Notes: generated by a model not told the origin, from the letters alone. 45,185 nucleotides of DNA from Acetivibrio mesophilus (GCF_004102745.1 NZ_RLII01000027.1:1-45185); one strand, 5' to 3'; positions 16,450 to 26,652 are shown, numbered from the stretch's first letter. Program-made: numbers and translations.

Positions 16450-17592
16450 ATGTTAAGTCAAAAGAGAGTTAAGACTGAGATAAAAAATCGAATATATCTA
16501 TCATCGCCACACATGAGCGATGAAGGGTACGAGAAGCAATATATTAATCAAGCTTTTGATACAAATTGGATTGCACCGCTAGGAGAGAACGTTAACAAAT
16601 TTGAGAATGAGCTCGCGGCAAAAGTGGGTATAAAGGCAGCTGCCGCATTATCATCGGGTACCGCAGCTATCCATATGGCACTAAAAGCTGCGGGAGTGGG
16701 TGAAGGAGATATTGTGTTTTGTCCAACACTTACTTTTTCAGCTACAGCTAATCCTATAATATACCAGAATGCAATACCGGTGTTTATTGACAGCGATTAT
16801 GAGACATGGAATATGAGTCCAGAAGCTTTAGAAGAGGCTTTTGAAAAGTATCCCAAAGTAAAGGCAGTATTGGTGGTGCATCTTTATGGATTATCGGCCA
16901 ATATGGATAGAATAGTTGAGATATGTAAAAAGCATAATGTTCAACTTATTGAGGATGCTGCGGAGTCTTTAGGTACCACTTATAAAGGTAAACATACCGG
17001 TACTATTGGTGACTATGGGATTTATTCCTTTAATGGAAACAAGATTATTACAACCTCCGGTGGGGGTATGCTGGTGTCAAGTAATGAGGAGAAAATTGCC
17101 AAGGTAAAATTCTGGGCTACTCAGGCAAGGGATAAGGCTAGACACTATCAGCATAGCGAATTGGGTTACAACTACAGGATGAGCAATGTAGTTGCCGGTA
17201 TTGGTAGAGGACAATTAAAGGTCTTGAATCAGAGAATAGAGAAAAAAAGGTATATATTTAATTTTTATAAGAGGGAATTGGGTTCTATTGATGATATCGA
17301 TTTTATGCCTATTAATGATTGGAATGAGCCCAACTGCTGGCTCAGTTGCATTACATTAGAGGGCAAAATCAGACCCCTGGATGTGATAATAAATCTTGAA
17401 GAGGAAAATATAGAATCAAGACCCATATGGAAACCCATGCATATGCAGCCATACTTTGAACACTATGATTATATTGGCTCAAATGTTTCGGAGAAAATAT
17501 TTGAAAATGGTGTTTGTTTGCCTAGCGATACAAAAATGACAGATGATGATCTATATAGAGTTGTAAATACTATAAAAGGGTTGTGGAGATAA
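16450..17592 (+). CDS. DegT/DnrJ/EryC1/StrS family aminotransferase (PglE-like)
   Basis: PLP-dependent sugar aminotransferases of this family convert UDP-4-keto-6-deoxy sugars to 4-amino sugars. The 380-residue protein has the family length. It shows SSGTAAIHMAL (PLP phosphate region), IEDAAESLGT (the Asp contacting the pyridine nitrogen), and Lys198 in YSFNGNKIITTSGGGM as the PLP lysine. With the PglF-like dehydratase (26653-28497) and the PglC-like transferase directly downstream, the likely product is a UDP-4-amino-4,6-dideoxy-N-acetylhexosamine of the bacillosamine route. Substrate is inference from context. Confidence 0.88.
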   Translation: MLSQKRVKTEIKNRIYLSSPHMSDEGYEKQYINQAFDTNWIAPLGENVNKFENELAAKVGIKAAAALSSGTAAIHMALKAAGVGEGDIVFCPTLTFSATANPIIYQNAIPVFIDSDYETWNMSPEALEEAFEKYPKVKAVLVVHLYGLSANMDRIVEICKKHNVQLIEDAAESLGTTYKGKHTGTIGDYGIYSFNGNKIITTSGGGMLVSSNEEKIAKVKFWATQARDKARHYQHSELGYNYRMSNVVAGIGRGQLKVLNQRIEKKRYIFNFYKRELGSIDDIDFMPINDWNEPNCWLSCITLEGKIRPLDVIINLEEENIESRPIWKPMHMQPYFEHYDYIGSNVSEKIFENGVCLPSDTKMTDDDLYRVVNTIKGLWR

Positions 17593-17593
17593 C

Positions 17594-18283
17594 ATGCACA
17601 GTGAGGTCAAACAGGAAATAAAGCCGGATGTGCTGGTTTTAAGCAGAGATGGCATTTATAAAAGATATCTAAAAAGGGCACTAGATTTTATATTATCGTT
17701 GACTGCAATTATAATTCTCTCTCCTTTTATTCTTCTTGTCGCGCTGATGGTGAGAGTAAAACTTGGCAATCCGATAATATTTAAGCAGGAAAGACCGGGA
17801 CTCAATGAGAGGGTATTTACTCTTTACAAGTTTCGCACTATGACGGATAAGAGAGATGAAAAAGGAGAATTGTTACCGGATAGTTATAGACTAACTAAAT
17901 TTGGCAAATTCTTAAGATCAACTTCTCTTGACGAGCTTCCGGAACTTTTTAATATCCTAAAAGGTGATATGAGTATTGTAGGTCCTAGGCCTCTGCTTGT
18001 AGAGTACCTGCCGTATTATACCGAAGAAGAGAAGCTTCGACATACTGTTCGACCGGGTTTAACCGGTTTTGCTCAAGTAAATGGGCGAAACAATCTAGAA
18101 TGGGATATTAGGTTGGGGTTTGACGTAGAATACGTTAAGAATGTTACATTTCACCTTGATGCCTTAATTATTGCAAAGACAATAATTAAAGTATTTAAAA
18201 GGGAAGGTATTGATGTTGTTGTAGAAGCTTTACATGTTGAAAGAAGCAATAAAAATAATAATAAAAACCTAACAATGCGATGA
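17594..18283 (+). CDS. Initiating sugar-phosphate transferase (PglC/EpsL-like)
   Basis: The protein is a bacterial sugar transferase that transfers sugar-1-phosphate to undecaprenyl phosphate, the first membrane step of glycan assembly. It has a hydrophobic re-entrant helix at about 28-55, KFRTM near residue 76, the catalytic pair in TSLDELPELFNILKGDMS, and GPRPLL. It ends with PGLTGFAQVNGRN. At 229 residues it is the small form without the four-helix N-terminal domain of WbaP. It starts 1 nt after the aminotransferase stop, so they are likely translationally coupled and share a substrate. Confidence 0.92.
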   Translation: MHSEVKQEIKPDVLVLSRDGIYKRYLKRALDFILSLTAIIILSPFILLVALMVRVKLGNPIIFKQERPGLNERVFTLYKFRTMTDKRDEKGELLPDSYRLTKFGKFLRSTSLDELPELFNILKGDMSIVGPRPLLVEYLPYYTEEEKLRHTVRPGLTGFAQVNGRNNLEWDIRLGFDVEYVKNVTFHLDALIIAKTIIKVFKREGIDVVVEALHVERSNKNNNKNLTMR

Positions 18284-18310
18284 TTTTGTGCTTTTTATTG
18301 AGGTGTTCTT

Positions 18311-19369
18311 ATGGTCTTATTGATGAATATAGATGATAACGAAAAATGGAATAATATAGTGAAAAACTTTAGAAATTTTGATGTTTATTATCTGGCGGAA
18401 TATGTAAAGGCTTTCCAAGCCCATGGCGATGGGGAGCCTAAACTGTTTTTTTATGAAGATAAGAATTTTAAAGCAATCAATGTTTTTATGAAAAGGGATA
18501 TTGAAAGAGATCAAAACTTTTCGGGCAAAGTGCAGTCAAATACCTTTTTCGATGCAGCAACGCCGTATGGATACGGTGGTTTTTTAGTTGAAGGTGATGT
18601 TACGGATGAGAATTTAGCAGCTCTTGAGAAGGAATATTCCAGACTTTGCATGGATGAGGGGATTATTTGTGAATTTGTTCGGTTTCATCCGGTATTGAAT
18701 AATTCTGAAATGCTTTCGTCATTTTACGATATTTCAAAACTTGGAAGAACCATAACAATAGAGTTGGATTCACAGAAGCAAATCTGGGACAGTTTTACTA
18801 GTAATAACCGTAATATGATCCGTAAAGCCAAAAAGTCCGGTGTCGAGATATATTGGGGGCGAAGCCGGGAATTATTTGATATGTTTATACCCATGTATAA
18901 CCAAACAATGGACAAGGATGATGCTTCAGACTATTATTATTTCAAGAATGACTTTTATAATAGCATACTTGAAGACTTGAAATATAATTCACTGATGTTT
19001 TACGCGGTTTTTGAAAATAAGATAATTTCAATGTCAATTATTTTGTTTTCAAATCAACATATGCATTATCATTTATCTACAACTGATAGAGAGTACAAGA
19101 GCCTTGCGCCTACCAACCTCTTGTTATATGAAGCGGCATGCTGGGGGAGCGAAAACGGGTATAAGACATTCCATTTAGGTGGAGGTTTGGGAAGCAGGGA
19201 AGATAGCCTTTATCAGTTTAAAAAAGGGTTTAACAAGAATTCGAATACTTATTTTTGCATAGGAAAGAAGATATTTGACCGCGAGAAATATGATGAGTTG
19301 ATAAAAATCAGAAAACAGGACCAAAGTTTTGACGAGAATAATTTGTTTTTTCCTGTATACAGGGGATGA
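18311..19369 (+). CDS. FemAB-like GNAT-fold acyl/aminoacyl transferase
   Basis: The 352-residue protein resembles the FemAB/peptidoglycan-bridge group and its BioF2-like acetyltransferase relatives. It has two GNAT halves, a central NNRNMIRKAKKSGVE block, and the C-terminal GLGSREDSLYQFKKGFN motif typical of exopolysaccharide-cluster members. These enzymes transfer amino acids from aminoacyl-tRNA, or acyl groups, to amino groups. It directly follows the amino-sugar transferase, so it may modify the 4-amino group of the glycan. The acceptor and donor are unknown. The ATG at 18311 follows GAGGTG. Confidence 0.75.
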   Translation: MVLLMNIDDNEKWNNIVKNFRNFDVYYLAEYVKAFQAHGDGEPKLFFYEDKNFKAINVFMKRDIERDQNFSGKVQSNTFFDAATPYGYGGFLVEGDVTDENLAALEKEYSRLCMDEGIICEFVRFHPVLNNSEMLSSFYDISKLGRTITIELDSQKQIWDSFTSNNRNMIRKAKKSGVEIYWGRSRELFDMFIPMYNQTMDKDDASDYYYFKNDFYNSILEDLKYNSLMFYAVFENKIISMSIILFSNQHMHYHLSTTDREYKSLAPTNLLLYEAACWGSENGYKTFHLGGGLGSREDSLYQFKKGFNKNSNTYFCIGKKIFDREKYDELIKIRKQDQSFDENNLFFPVYRG

Positions 19370-19401
19370 ATCAATAATATTTGCAGTAAAGGGAGAAGAA
19401 G

Positions 19402-20568
19402 ATGGTAATATTTATTAAAATATTATTCTATATAAGCGGATTTATTATATTTTGGGCCATGATAGGGTATCCCGTATCGCTTAAATTAATTGATAGGTTC
19501 TATAAATCGCGTGAATTAGAAAAAGACTATAATTATCAACCTACGGTAACGGTTATGGTTGTTGCTCATAACGAGGAAAAAGTCATATTGGAAAAACTTA
19601 ACAATATCCTGGAGATTGATTATCCAAAGGACAAAATAGAGTTTCTAATTGCTTCCGACAATAGTACAGATCAAACCAACAATATCGTCAGAGAATTTAT
19701 CGAAAGACATCCTGAGGCTAAAATTAGGCTTTATGAAGTTAAGACTCGGAAGGGAAAAACAAATGCGCAAAATGAGGCACAAAAAACTGTAACAACGGAA
19801 TATCTTGTTATGACAGATGCCAACTCGATGTTGGATAGAAATGCAGTAAAAGAATTAATGGCGGCATTTACATCCGATGATATTGCATATATTTGCGGAA
19901 AATTATCAATTGTGAATCGCCAAGCCAGTGATGTCAGCGACTCAGAGGCCGCTTATTGGGACAGAGATCTTGTTTCCCGTGAAATTGAAGCAAGAATTCA
20001 AACAATAACTGCCGGAAACGGTGCTCTGTATGCTTGTAGAAATAGGGATTATTATGATTTTGACCCTATAGAGTGTCATGATTCGTCTATGCCTTTATAT
20101 TACGCTCTAGAGGGTAAAAGAGCGATATGCAACCATGATGCTGTAGCATATGAAAAAGCAGGAGAAGTAATAGAAGATGAATTTAAAAGAAAAGTACGTA
20201 TGAATCGTACCATATTGGAGGTTATTTTACCTGATATTAGGATACTTAATGTTTTTAAGTACAGGTGGTTTTCATATTTTTACTTCGGGCACAGGACTTG
20301 CAGGTATCTATTATGGATAGCACATTTAGTTGTGTTGATGTCAAATATTTTTTTGGCGTCGAATTCGTGGTTTTATGGTGCTACACTCACAGGGCAATTG
20401 CTGTTTTATTTGCTGGCTTTAATAAAAATGCTTACAAATTCAAATAACAGAATATTAGCAATTATTTATTATTATTGTGTTACCATAGCATCTCAGTGGG
20501 TTGGAGTTTATAATATATTAACCGGAAAGTCCAAGCCTTTTTGGGAAAAAGCAGAAAGCACAAGATAG
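19402..20568 (+). CDS. Glycosyltransferase family 2 membrane protein
   Basis: An N-terminal membrane segment (residues 3-22) is followed by a GT-A domain with VMVVAHNEEKVI, the LIASDNSTDQT acidic region, and TDANSML as the metal-binding motif. After the catalytic domain, about residues 295-370 hold several membrane segments, so it is a processive-type or membrane-tethered GT2 acting at the cytoplasmic face. The sugar donor cannot be told. RBS GGGAGAAG precedes the ATG. It is a member of the glycan operon. Confidence 0.87.
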   Translation: MVIFIKILFYISGFIIFWAMIGYPVSLKLIDRFYKSRELEKDYNYQPTVTVMVVAHNEEKVILEKLNNILEIDYPKDKIEFLIASDNSTDQTNNIVREFIERHPEAKIRLYEVKTRKGKTNAQNEAQKTVTTEYLVMTDANSMLDRNAVKELMAAFTSDDIAYICGKLSIVNRQASDVSDSEAAYWDRDLVSREIEARIQTITAGNGALYACRNRDYYDFDPIECHDSSMPLYYALEGKRAICNHDAVAYEKAGEVIEDEFKRKVRMNRTILEVILPDIRILNVFKYRWFSYFYFGHRTCRYLLWIAHLVVLMSNIFLASNSWFYGATLTGQLLFYLLALIKMLTNSNNRILAIIYYYCVTIASQWVGVYNILTGKSKPFWEKAESTR

Positions 20569-20599
20569 GATAAATGAGCATGTAAAGAAAGGATTTGTT

Positions 20600-21706
20600 A
20601 TGAAGATACTATTATTGGCGTCAGGCACAGATATTCATAGTGTCAGATGGGCTAACCAACTGAGCCGTAATGGAAATACAGTACATTTGTGTTATGTTTC
20701 CAATCAAAAGCCTTCTATGGATAAGTTTGATGATAATGTGTATTTGCATGAATTAAAATTTCCGGCTCCTTTTGGATATTATTTAAATGTATATCAGCTA
20801 AAACAAATCATTAAGAATATAAAGCCGGATGTTTTGAACTCGCACTACGCCAGCGGTTATGGGACTTTGGGCAGATTAACCGGATATTCACCGTATCTGA
20901 TTTCGGTTTATGGAGGAGATGTTTATGACTTCCCGTATCTGAGCAGGACTAATATGAGAATAATCAGGAAAAACTTAAAAGCCGCAGATTCAATAGCATC
21001 AACAAGTTATGCAATGGCCCAACAGACATCAAAGTTGATAGATTGTCGCGCCGAGGATATCTATATTACTCCTTTTGGAGTGGATATAAAACAGTTTTGC
21101 AAAAGAAGTGTTAATAAAAGAGATGGAATTGTTATAGGAAGCATAAAGAAGCTTTCGCCCAAGTACGGAATAAAATACGGTATTTTGGCAATTAATTATT
21201 TAGTTAACAACCTTCTTGCCGAAAACGAAAAGAATATGAAAATAAAGTATTTGATTTATGGAGAAGGACCTGAAAGGTCTGAACTCGAACAGTTGGTAAA
21301 AGATTTAAACCTTCAGAATATAGTTGAGTTCAAAGGACGAATTCCAAACAATTTGGTGCCTCAGGCATTGAACCAATTTGATATTTTTCTTGGTACAAGT
21401 GTTCTTGACAGCGAAAGCTTTGGAGTTGCAGTTGTTGAGGCAATGGCCTGTGAAGTTCCGGTGATTGTTACCGATGTTGATGGATTTAAAGAGGTTGTAG
21501 ACAGTGGAAAAGCCGGGATTATGGTGCCAAGAAAAGATTACGAAGCTATGGCGAAGCAAATATACAAATTAATTAAGGATTCTGACCTTCGCATAAAGCT
21601 TGGAAAAGTTGAGAGAGATCGAGTACTTGAAAAGTATAATTGGATAAATAATGTAAGGGAAATGGAAGATATATATAGTAAGTTAATCACAAGGGTAAAG
21701 AAATAA
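20600..21706 (+). CDS. Glycosyltransferase family 4
   Basis: The 368-residue protein has the GT-B fold pattern of family 4. The N-terminal half includes SVYGGDVYDFP. The nucleotide-sugar site includes GSIKKLSP, LIYGEGPERSELEQLV and the E-x7-E motif in ESFGVAVVEAMACEVPVIVT. Retaining transfer from a nucleotide sugar to a lipid-linked glycan is expected. Donor and linkage are unknown. Starts with ATG after AAAGGA, 31 nt after the GT2 gene. Confidence 0.9.
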   Translation: MKILLLASGTDIHSVRWANQLSRNGNTVHLCYVSNQKPSMDKFDDNVYLHELKFPAPFGYYLNVYQLKQIIKNIKPDVLNSHYASGYGTLGRLTGYSPYLISVYGGDVYDFPYLSRTNMRIIRKNLKAADSIASTSYAMAQQTSKLIDCRAEDIYITPFGVDIKQFCKRSVNKRDGIVIGSIKKLSPKYGIKYGILAINYLVNNLLAENEKNMKIKYLIYGEGPERSELEQLVKDLNLQNIVEFKGRIPNNLVPQALNQFDIFLGTSVLDSESFGVAVVEAMACEVPVIVTDVDGFKEVVDSGKAGIMVPRKDYEAMAKQIYKLIKDSDLRIKLGKVERDRVLEKYNWINNVREMEDIYSKLITRVKK

Positions 21707-21748
21707 TTATTAAGAGTATTTTACGATAAAGGGGAGGATGGAGGTATA

Positions 21749-22936
21749 ATGTCCATACTCGATGATATTACTTTTCGAACCAAGCCGTTGCTTCTGAGCA
21801 TATTGGTATTTATTATTACATTTGCAAATTCCGGGCCGTCTGCACCCAGAATATTGTTATATTTTAGTTTTGTTTTGGTGCTTGTATTTATTCCCTTGCT
21901 AAAGAGCAGGACTAAATTCTTTAACTCTAAAGTAATATATGCAGATTTAGCATTGGTTTTGTTTAATGCTATTGTTCTTTTTGCTTATTACGAAGATTTT
22001 ACATCGATATATAACGGCTTGTTATATATGGCGTGTATTTTGTTTTTCCTGGTATTGATGAATTTCAGCACAAATCTTAAAAATACAGAGGCATTTATTC
22101 GATATATATCGATTGGTACTAAAATTTTAATGATATTAGCAGTTGGACTATCGTTATCCGGTATTGATTTTCAATGGGTATCTAGAACAGCATTCTTTTT
22201 TTTGCTGTTATATTTTATTTTGCTTGATAAGAAGACAAAGAAGCCCGGCAAGATTTTATATATGGGTATATGGCTACTTATTGCAGCTATTGACGGAGAA
22301 AGGACATTTATGTTGTTATTTCCCGTTCTGTTGTTCCTAATATTATCTGTAGATTGGGTTTTTGACCATAAAAAGTTATATAGGATTTTGTTTATTCTAA
22401 TGGTTATATTCATTATATCGATACCGGTAATTTACGTTATGTTATCTCATTCCGAGTATAAAGATTTATTGAATGAATATGCGATAAGATATACTAAGAG
22501 TAGATTTTTTTCAGGTAGAGATGTTATATGGTCGAATATGTTTGAGTACTACCTGAAAGGAAATATTTTTTTAGGAAGCGGCCATCATGTGACACCAACC
22601 ACAATCTACGGTGCTGAACTTTCGTCACATAACACTTATATGAGCATTTTGATTAGGACAGGATTAATTGGGTTGTTTCTGTTTCTCTACTTTTTATGGA
22701 GTGTATGGAACAGGTACCTGGAATTTAAAGATGTAGAGGCAGTAAAGTTGAGTGCAGTGTTTTTAATTATAACTATGTTGAAGCAATCCTCGGAAATGGC
22801 CTTGATTGGCAACAACGTTTCCGTATCTGTAATAAATTGGTTGGTAATAGCTTTTGGCTTCGTTTATTGTAATTCACTAAACTACCAAAATAAAATGGAA
22901 AGAGGTTTTGAAGTTGACCATAACCGGGAACAGTAA
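21749..22936 (+). CDS. Wzy-like O-antigen polymerase
   Basis: The 395-residue protein is almost wholly membrane-embedded, with about ten to eleven hydrophobic segments. Between them lies a loop with RFFSGRDVIWSNM, GSGHHVTP and SSHNTYMSILIRTGLIGLF, the pattern of Wzy_C-type polymerases. It probably joins repeat units at the outer face after Wzx export. It is the second such protein in the cluster; the larger one at 13357-16392 may be the ligase. The ATG follows GGGGAGG. Its end overlaps the next gene by 29 nt. Confidence 0.82.
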   Translation: MSILDDITFRTKPLLLSILVFIITFANSGPSAPRILLYFSFVLVLVFIPLLKSRTKFFNSKVIYADLALVLFNAIVLFAYYEDFTSIYNGLLYMACILFFLVLMNFSTNLKNTEAFIRYISIGTKILMILAVGLSLSGIDFQWVSRTAFFFLLLYFILLDKKTKKPGKILYMGIWLLIAAIDGERTFMLLFPVLLFLILSVDWVFDHKKLYRILFILMVIFIISIPVIYVMLSHSEYKDLLNEYAIRYTKSRFFSGRDVIWSNMFEYYLKGNIFLGSGHHVTPTTIYGAELSSHNTYMSILIRTGLIGLFLFLYFLWSVWNRYLEFKDVEAVKLSAVFLIITMLKQSSEMALIGNNVSVSVINWLVIAFGFVYCNSLNYQNKMERGFEVDHNREQ

Positions 22937-23900
22937 AAGAATTTTGAATATTGTTTTGTCCAGTGATGAGAATTATGCAGATAAGTTGGCGGTTACGATG
23001 TACTCGATTTTAGAAGTTCATTCTAAGGTTGACGGAGTGTGTATCCATGTTTTATCCAACGATATCTCAGAAAATAGTATTGAGAAAATTAAAGCAATAG
23101 GGGATAAATTCAGTAATGCTCAAATCATTATTCACAATTTGGACAACTTGGAAAAACGGCTGGGAAAAGATGTGAATGTCGACCATCTATCCCTGGCTAC
23201 CTATGCAAGATTATTAATAGCTGATGTTTTGCCCGATGACGTGGACAAGGCATTGTATTTGGATGTAGATATATTGGTTAGAGAAAATTTATCGGATTTA
23301 TTTTCTGTGGACATTGAAAACTATTATGTAGCTGGTGTTAAATCGATTATAGACTTGGCAGATTGCAACGAGGACCAGGAACACTGTTTTCACATTAATG
23401 CAGGAGTGACTCTATGGAATTTAAAAAAATGTAGGGAAGATAAATTCGTTCAAAAATGCCTAGAGTTTATAAAAAATACGAACGGGAAAATAAAGTTTCA
23501 TGACCAGACAATAATTAATGAAGTTTGCAAGGGTAAAATTAAAGCCCTTCACCCCAGGTATAATGTGATGAGCGGAATGTTTTTTCTCAAGTATTCGAAA
23601 TTTATCAGTGTTTATGGTGTGAAGAATTATTACCCAAAAAAAGAGTTTGATGATGCAGTGTCGTCACCGGCGATAATACACCTCACGTCGTGGGTGGTGG
23701 GCAGACCGTGGGAAGAAGAATGTGTTCATCCGTATAGAAGTGAATATGAAAGAATACTGCAATTAACCCCATGGAGGGGCAAACCCTTATTAAGAAAGAG
23801 CAGCAGTAAATATAAGCTTGCTATTTATCGGCTATTGCCGGGGACATTAATAAGGATAATTACAAAAATTAAGCGTTGGGTTAAATCAAAAATAAGGTAG
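22908..23900 (+). CDS. Glycosyltransferase family 8
   Basis: The 330-residue protein has the GT8 features NIVLSSDENYADKLAVTMYS, ARLLIADVLP and the metal-binding ALYLDVDILV (DxD). HINAGVTLWN and HDQTIINEVC follow. Family members transfer glucose or galactose with retention. The start TTG at 22908 lies inside the preceding gene, after AAAGAGG; a TTG at 22914 is an alternative. Overlap implies translational coupling with the polymerase gene. Confidence 0.9.
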   Translation: MKLTITGNSKRILNIVLSSDENYADKLAVTMYSILEVHSKVDGVCIHVLSNDISENSIEKIKAIGDKFSNAQIIIHNLDNLEKRLGKDVNVDHLSLATYARLLIADVLPDDVDKALYLDVDILVRENLSDLFSVDIENYYVAGVKSIIDLADCNEDQEHCFHINAGVTLWNLKKCREDKFVQKCLEFIKNTNGKIKFHDQTIINEVCKGKIKALHPRYNVMSGMFFLKYSKFISVYGVKNYYPKKEFDDAVSSPAIIHLTSWVVGRPWEEECVHPYRSEYERILQLTPWRGKPLLRKSSSKYKLAIYRLLPGTLIRIITKIKRWVKSKIR

Positions 23901-23913
23901 GAAGGTTTTGAAA

Positions 23914-25035
23914 ATGAAGGTAGGAATACTGACTTATCATAATACATTGAATTTTGGCGCTGTAATGCAATGCTATGCATTGTACAAAGCTTGTTCGAAT
24001 CTTGGGGCTGAGGTTGAAATAATTGATTATAGAAACTGGGTAATTAAAAATAATGTAAAACCCATTTCCATGATTACAAGGAGAGGAAAAGAGAAAATCA
24101 ATATTAAAAGCATTATAAAATTGCTTTGTGCTTATCCTATGATTAAATTTAAGAAGGCATCATTCGAAGGGTTTATCAAAAAAAATACAATGCTGAGCAA
24201 AAAGGGGTATGATACAAGAGAAGAAATACTAAACGCCTCTCCGGAGTATGACAAATATATAATTGGCAGCGACCAGGTATGGAATTATAATATAAATGGC
24301 ATGGATACCACATACTTTATGGATTTCGTTAAAGATGAGAGCAGGATATTTAGTTTTTCATCAAGTTTTGGTCTGGAGGCTATTGACGAAGACAAGAAAA
24401 AGATCTATTCAAGCTTGTTGGCGCGAATTCCGGAAATTTCGGTTAGAGAACAGCAGGGCTCAAAAATCATTCGTGATCTGACGGGAAAAGATGCGAAAGT
24501 ACTTTGTGACCCTGTATTTTTGATACCTAAAGAAGAATGGATAAGTTTGATCAACCCAAACAATCGGAGCGAAAATAGCAATATTTGCACTTATTTTTTA
24601 AACCATAATACAAAAAGACAGTTTGAAAGCGAATATAATAAGAGCGCGGCGCTTAAAGAATATAAGAATGTGAAACTGGCTGGGGGCATAACATTCAAGG
24701 ATTTTATAGATAGAAATGTTCAGGTAAAAATATTTGGCGGGCCCCTTGATTATTTAAAATCAATTTATGATGCCAAATATATATTTACGGATTCCTTCCA
24801 TGCAACAGTGTTTGCGATACTGTTTGAGAAAAATTTTGTTACTTTTTTGTCAGGCAACAAAGGAAGAGACTCAAGGATAATTGATTTATTAAAGCTTTTT
24901 AATATGGAAAACTGCATTTATAATGGCCGCCTTTCAAATGTGGATGATAGAATTGATATTATTAGAAATAAGAAAATATGCGAAGGAATTAGAAATGAAG
25001 CAATAGAATACCTAAAGAAAAATATAACGAGATAA
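23914..25035 (+). CDS. Polysaccharide pyruvyl transferase family protein
   Basis: Members of this family (PF04230; WcaK and CsaB are examples) add ketal pyruvate from phosphoenolpyruvate to sugars. The 373-residue protein begins with GILTYHNTLNFGAVMQCYAL and has IIGSDQVWNYN near residue 113 and SDSFHATVFAILF-type sequence near the C terminus (TDSFHATVFAILF). These are hallmark motifs. Pyruvylated wall polysaccharide is the ligand of SLH domains, so a link to the S-layer protein is plausible. The start was moved from TTG 23908 to ATG 23914 because GGAAGG is 8 nt upstream of the latter. Confidence 0.87.
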   Translation: MKVGILTYHNTLNFGAVMQCYALYKACSNLGAEVEIIDYRNWVIKNNVKPISMITRRGKEKINIKSIIKLLCAYPMIKFKKASFEGFIKKNTMLSKKGYDTREEILNASPEYDKYIIGSDQVWNYNINGMDTTYFMDFVKDESRIFSFSSSFGLEAIDEDKKKIYSSLLARIPEISVREQQGSKIIRDLTGKDAKVLCDPVFLIPKEEWISLINPNNRSENSNICTYFLNHNTKRQFESEYNKSAALKEYKNVKLAGGITFKDFIDRNVQVKIFGGPLDYLKSIYDAKYIFTDSFHATVFAILFEKNFVTFLSGNKGRDSRIIDLLKLFNMENCIYNGRLSNVDDRIDIIRNKKICEGIRNEAIEYLKKNITR

Positions 25036-25061
25036 AAAGTAATTTGGTAGGAAGATATAAT

Positions 25062-26510
25062 ATGAGAAGAAATGTAATTTTAATGACAATATATGAGATT
25101 CTTGTTTTGATACTACCCTTTGTTACAATGCCGTACATTTCGAGAGTATTGGGGCCGGAAGGTGTAGGAGTTTATGCCTACAGCAATTCCATTGTAAGTT
25201 ATTTTATCCTGATTTCTCTGCTGGGAATTCAACTGTACGGTAAAAGGGAAATTGCTAAAGTTAATAAGGATGAAACGATAAGAAGCAAGGTATTCTTTGA
25301 AATATACCTTATACAGTTAATAATGTCAATTATATCTCTTGGTATATATGCATGCTTCATATTAACCACCCATGATGAGATAAAAACATTATTGGTGATA
25401 CAGCTGGTAATGCTGGTGTCATCCTGCTTTAATATAGATTGGTTTTATTTTGGCATGGAAAAATTTAAAGTAACCGTCTCAAGAAATTTATTAGTTAAGG
25501 TGCTTTCTTTGGTACTTATTTTTGTGTTTATTAAAGAACCTAATGATTTGAATAGATATGTATTCATAATGTCTGCTTCAACTTTTTTCAGTCAGTTTGT
25601 TATGTGGTTTAATCTAAGTAAATACGTCAAGAGAATAAAGATTGATACTCATGAAGCTGTGAAAAGATTTAAACCTATTGTTATGCTTTTTATTCCTGTA
25701 CTTGCAATTCAATTGTTTTCAATTGTGGACAAGACAATGCTGGGGCTGATGGCAGATAATCAGCAGGTAGGTTTTTATGAAAATGCCAACAAAATTGCAA
25801 GAGTACCTATTTCAGTTATTACATCCCTTGGAACCGTCATGCTCCCAAGGATGACTAATCTGATTGCGACTGGACAAAAGCAGGCTACTGAAAAGTATAT
25901 AGAAAAGTCATTGATATTTACAATGTTTTTGACTATTGGGTGTGTATTTGGTATATTTGGGATCGCAGATACTTTTGTTCCGTTATATCTGGGAAAATCA
26001 TTTGTGGATTCGGCTATATTAGTTAAAGCATTGATTCCTATATTGATTTTCATTTCATGGGGAAATGTATTTAGAACCCAATATATTCTTCCTAAAGGTA
26101 TGGATAGCCTGTATACTAAGTCTGTAATTTATGCGGCTATATTAAATATTATGTTGAATGCAATGTTAATACCGGTTTTTCAAGCTTTTGGCGCAGCGAT
26201 TGCATCTGTTCTTTCTGAAGCTTTAATATGTATTTATCAGTCAATAAAAATTAAGGATGAATTTAATATGATTCAATATATTAAACCATGTCTTAAATAT
26301 CTGGTAAGCGGAATGATTATGGTGGTGTTTGTTTCAATTGCAGGTAATGTGTGGGGTGCTGGGGCAGGTACTGTAGTTTTGCAAATTGCTTTAGGCATTT
26401 TTGTATATTTTACTTTTTCCATTGTATTTGAGATTGTTCAAAAGCAACTATTTATCACTCAGGAATTAAGAAAAGTTTTAATTAGGCTAAAGCTTGATAG
26501 AAAAACATAA
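25062..26510 (+). CDS. Wzx-type polysaccharide flippase (MOP superfamily)
   Basis: The 482-residue protein has about 12-14 membrane segments. It opens with a region containing FVTMPYISRVLGPEGVGVYAY followed by IQLYGKREIAKV, the signature of Wzx/RfbX flippases. It would move undecaprenyl-linked repeat units across the membrane. The frame opens at TTG 25044, but the GGTAGGAAG site fits the ATG at 25062. It is the last gene of the tightly spaced cluster. Confidence 0.92.
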   Translation: MRRNVILMTIYEILVLILPFVTMPYISRVLGPEGVGVYAYSNSIVSYFILISLLGIQLYGKREIAKVNKDETIRSKVFFEIYLIQLIMSIISLGIYACFILTTHDEIKTLLVIQLVMLVSSCFNIDWFYFGMEKFKVTVSRNLLVKVLSLVLIFVFIKEPNDLNRYVFIMSASTFFSQFVMWFNLSKYVKRIKIDTHEAVKRFKPIVMLFIPVLAIQLFSIVDKTMLGLMADNQQVGFYENANKIARVPISVITSLGTVMLPRMTNLIATGQKQATEKYIEKSLIFTMFLTIGCVFGIFGIADTFVPLYLGKSFVDSAILVKALIPILIFISWGNVFRTQYILPKGMDSLYTKSVIYAAILNIMLNAMLIPVFQAFGAAIASVLSEALICIYQSIKIKDEFNMIQYIKPCLKYLVSGMIMVVFVSIAGNVWGAGAGTVVLQIALGIFVYFTFSIVFEIVQKQLFITQELRKVLIRLKLDRKT

Positions 26511-26652
26511 TGGCAATAGAGATAAGCACCTGGTTTAACAAAAATTTATTTTTGTTTTTTGTATTTAATCTGTTATAATAAAATAGACATAACAAGAGTA
26601 ATTAACTATAAATTTTAGCAGCATTCAACTTCGTAACGCATGGGGGTCTACA

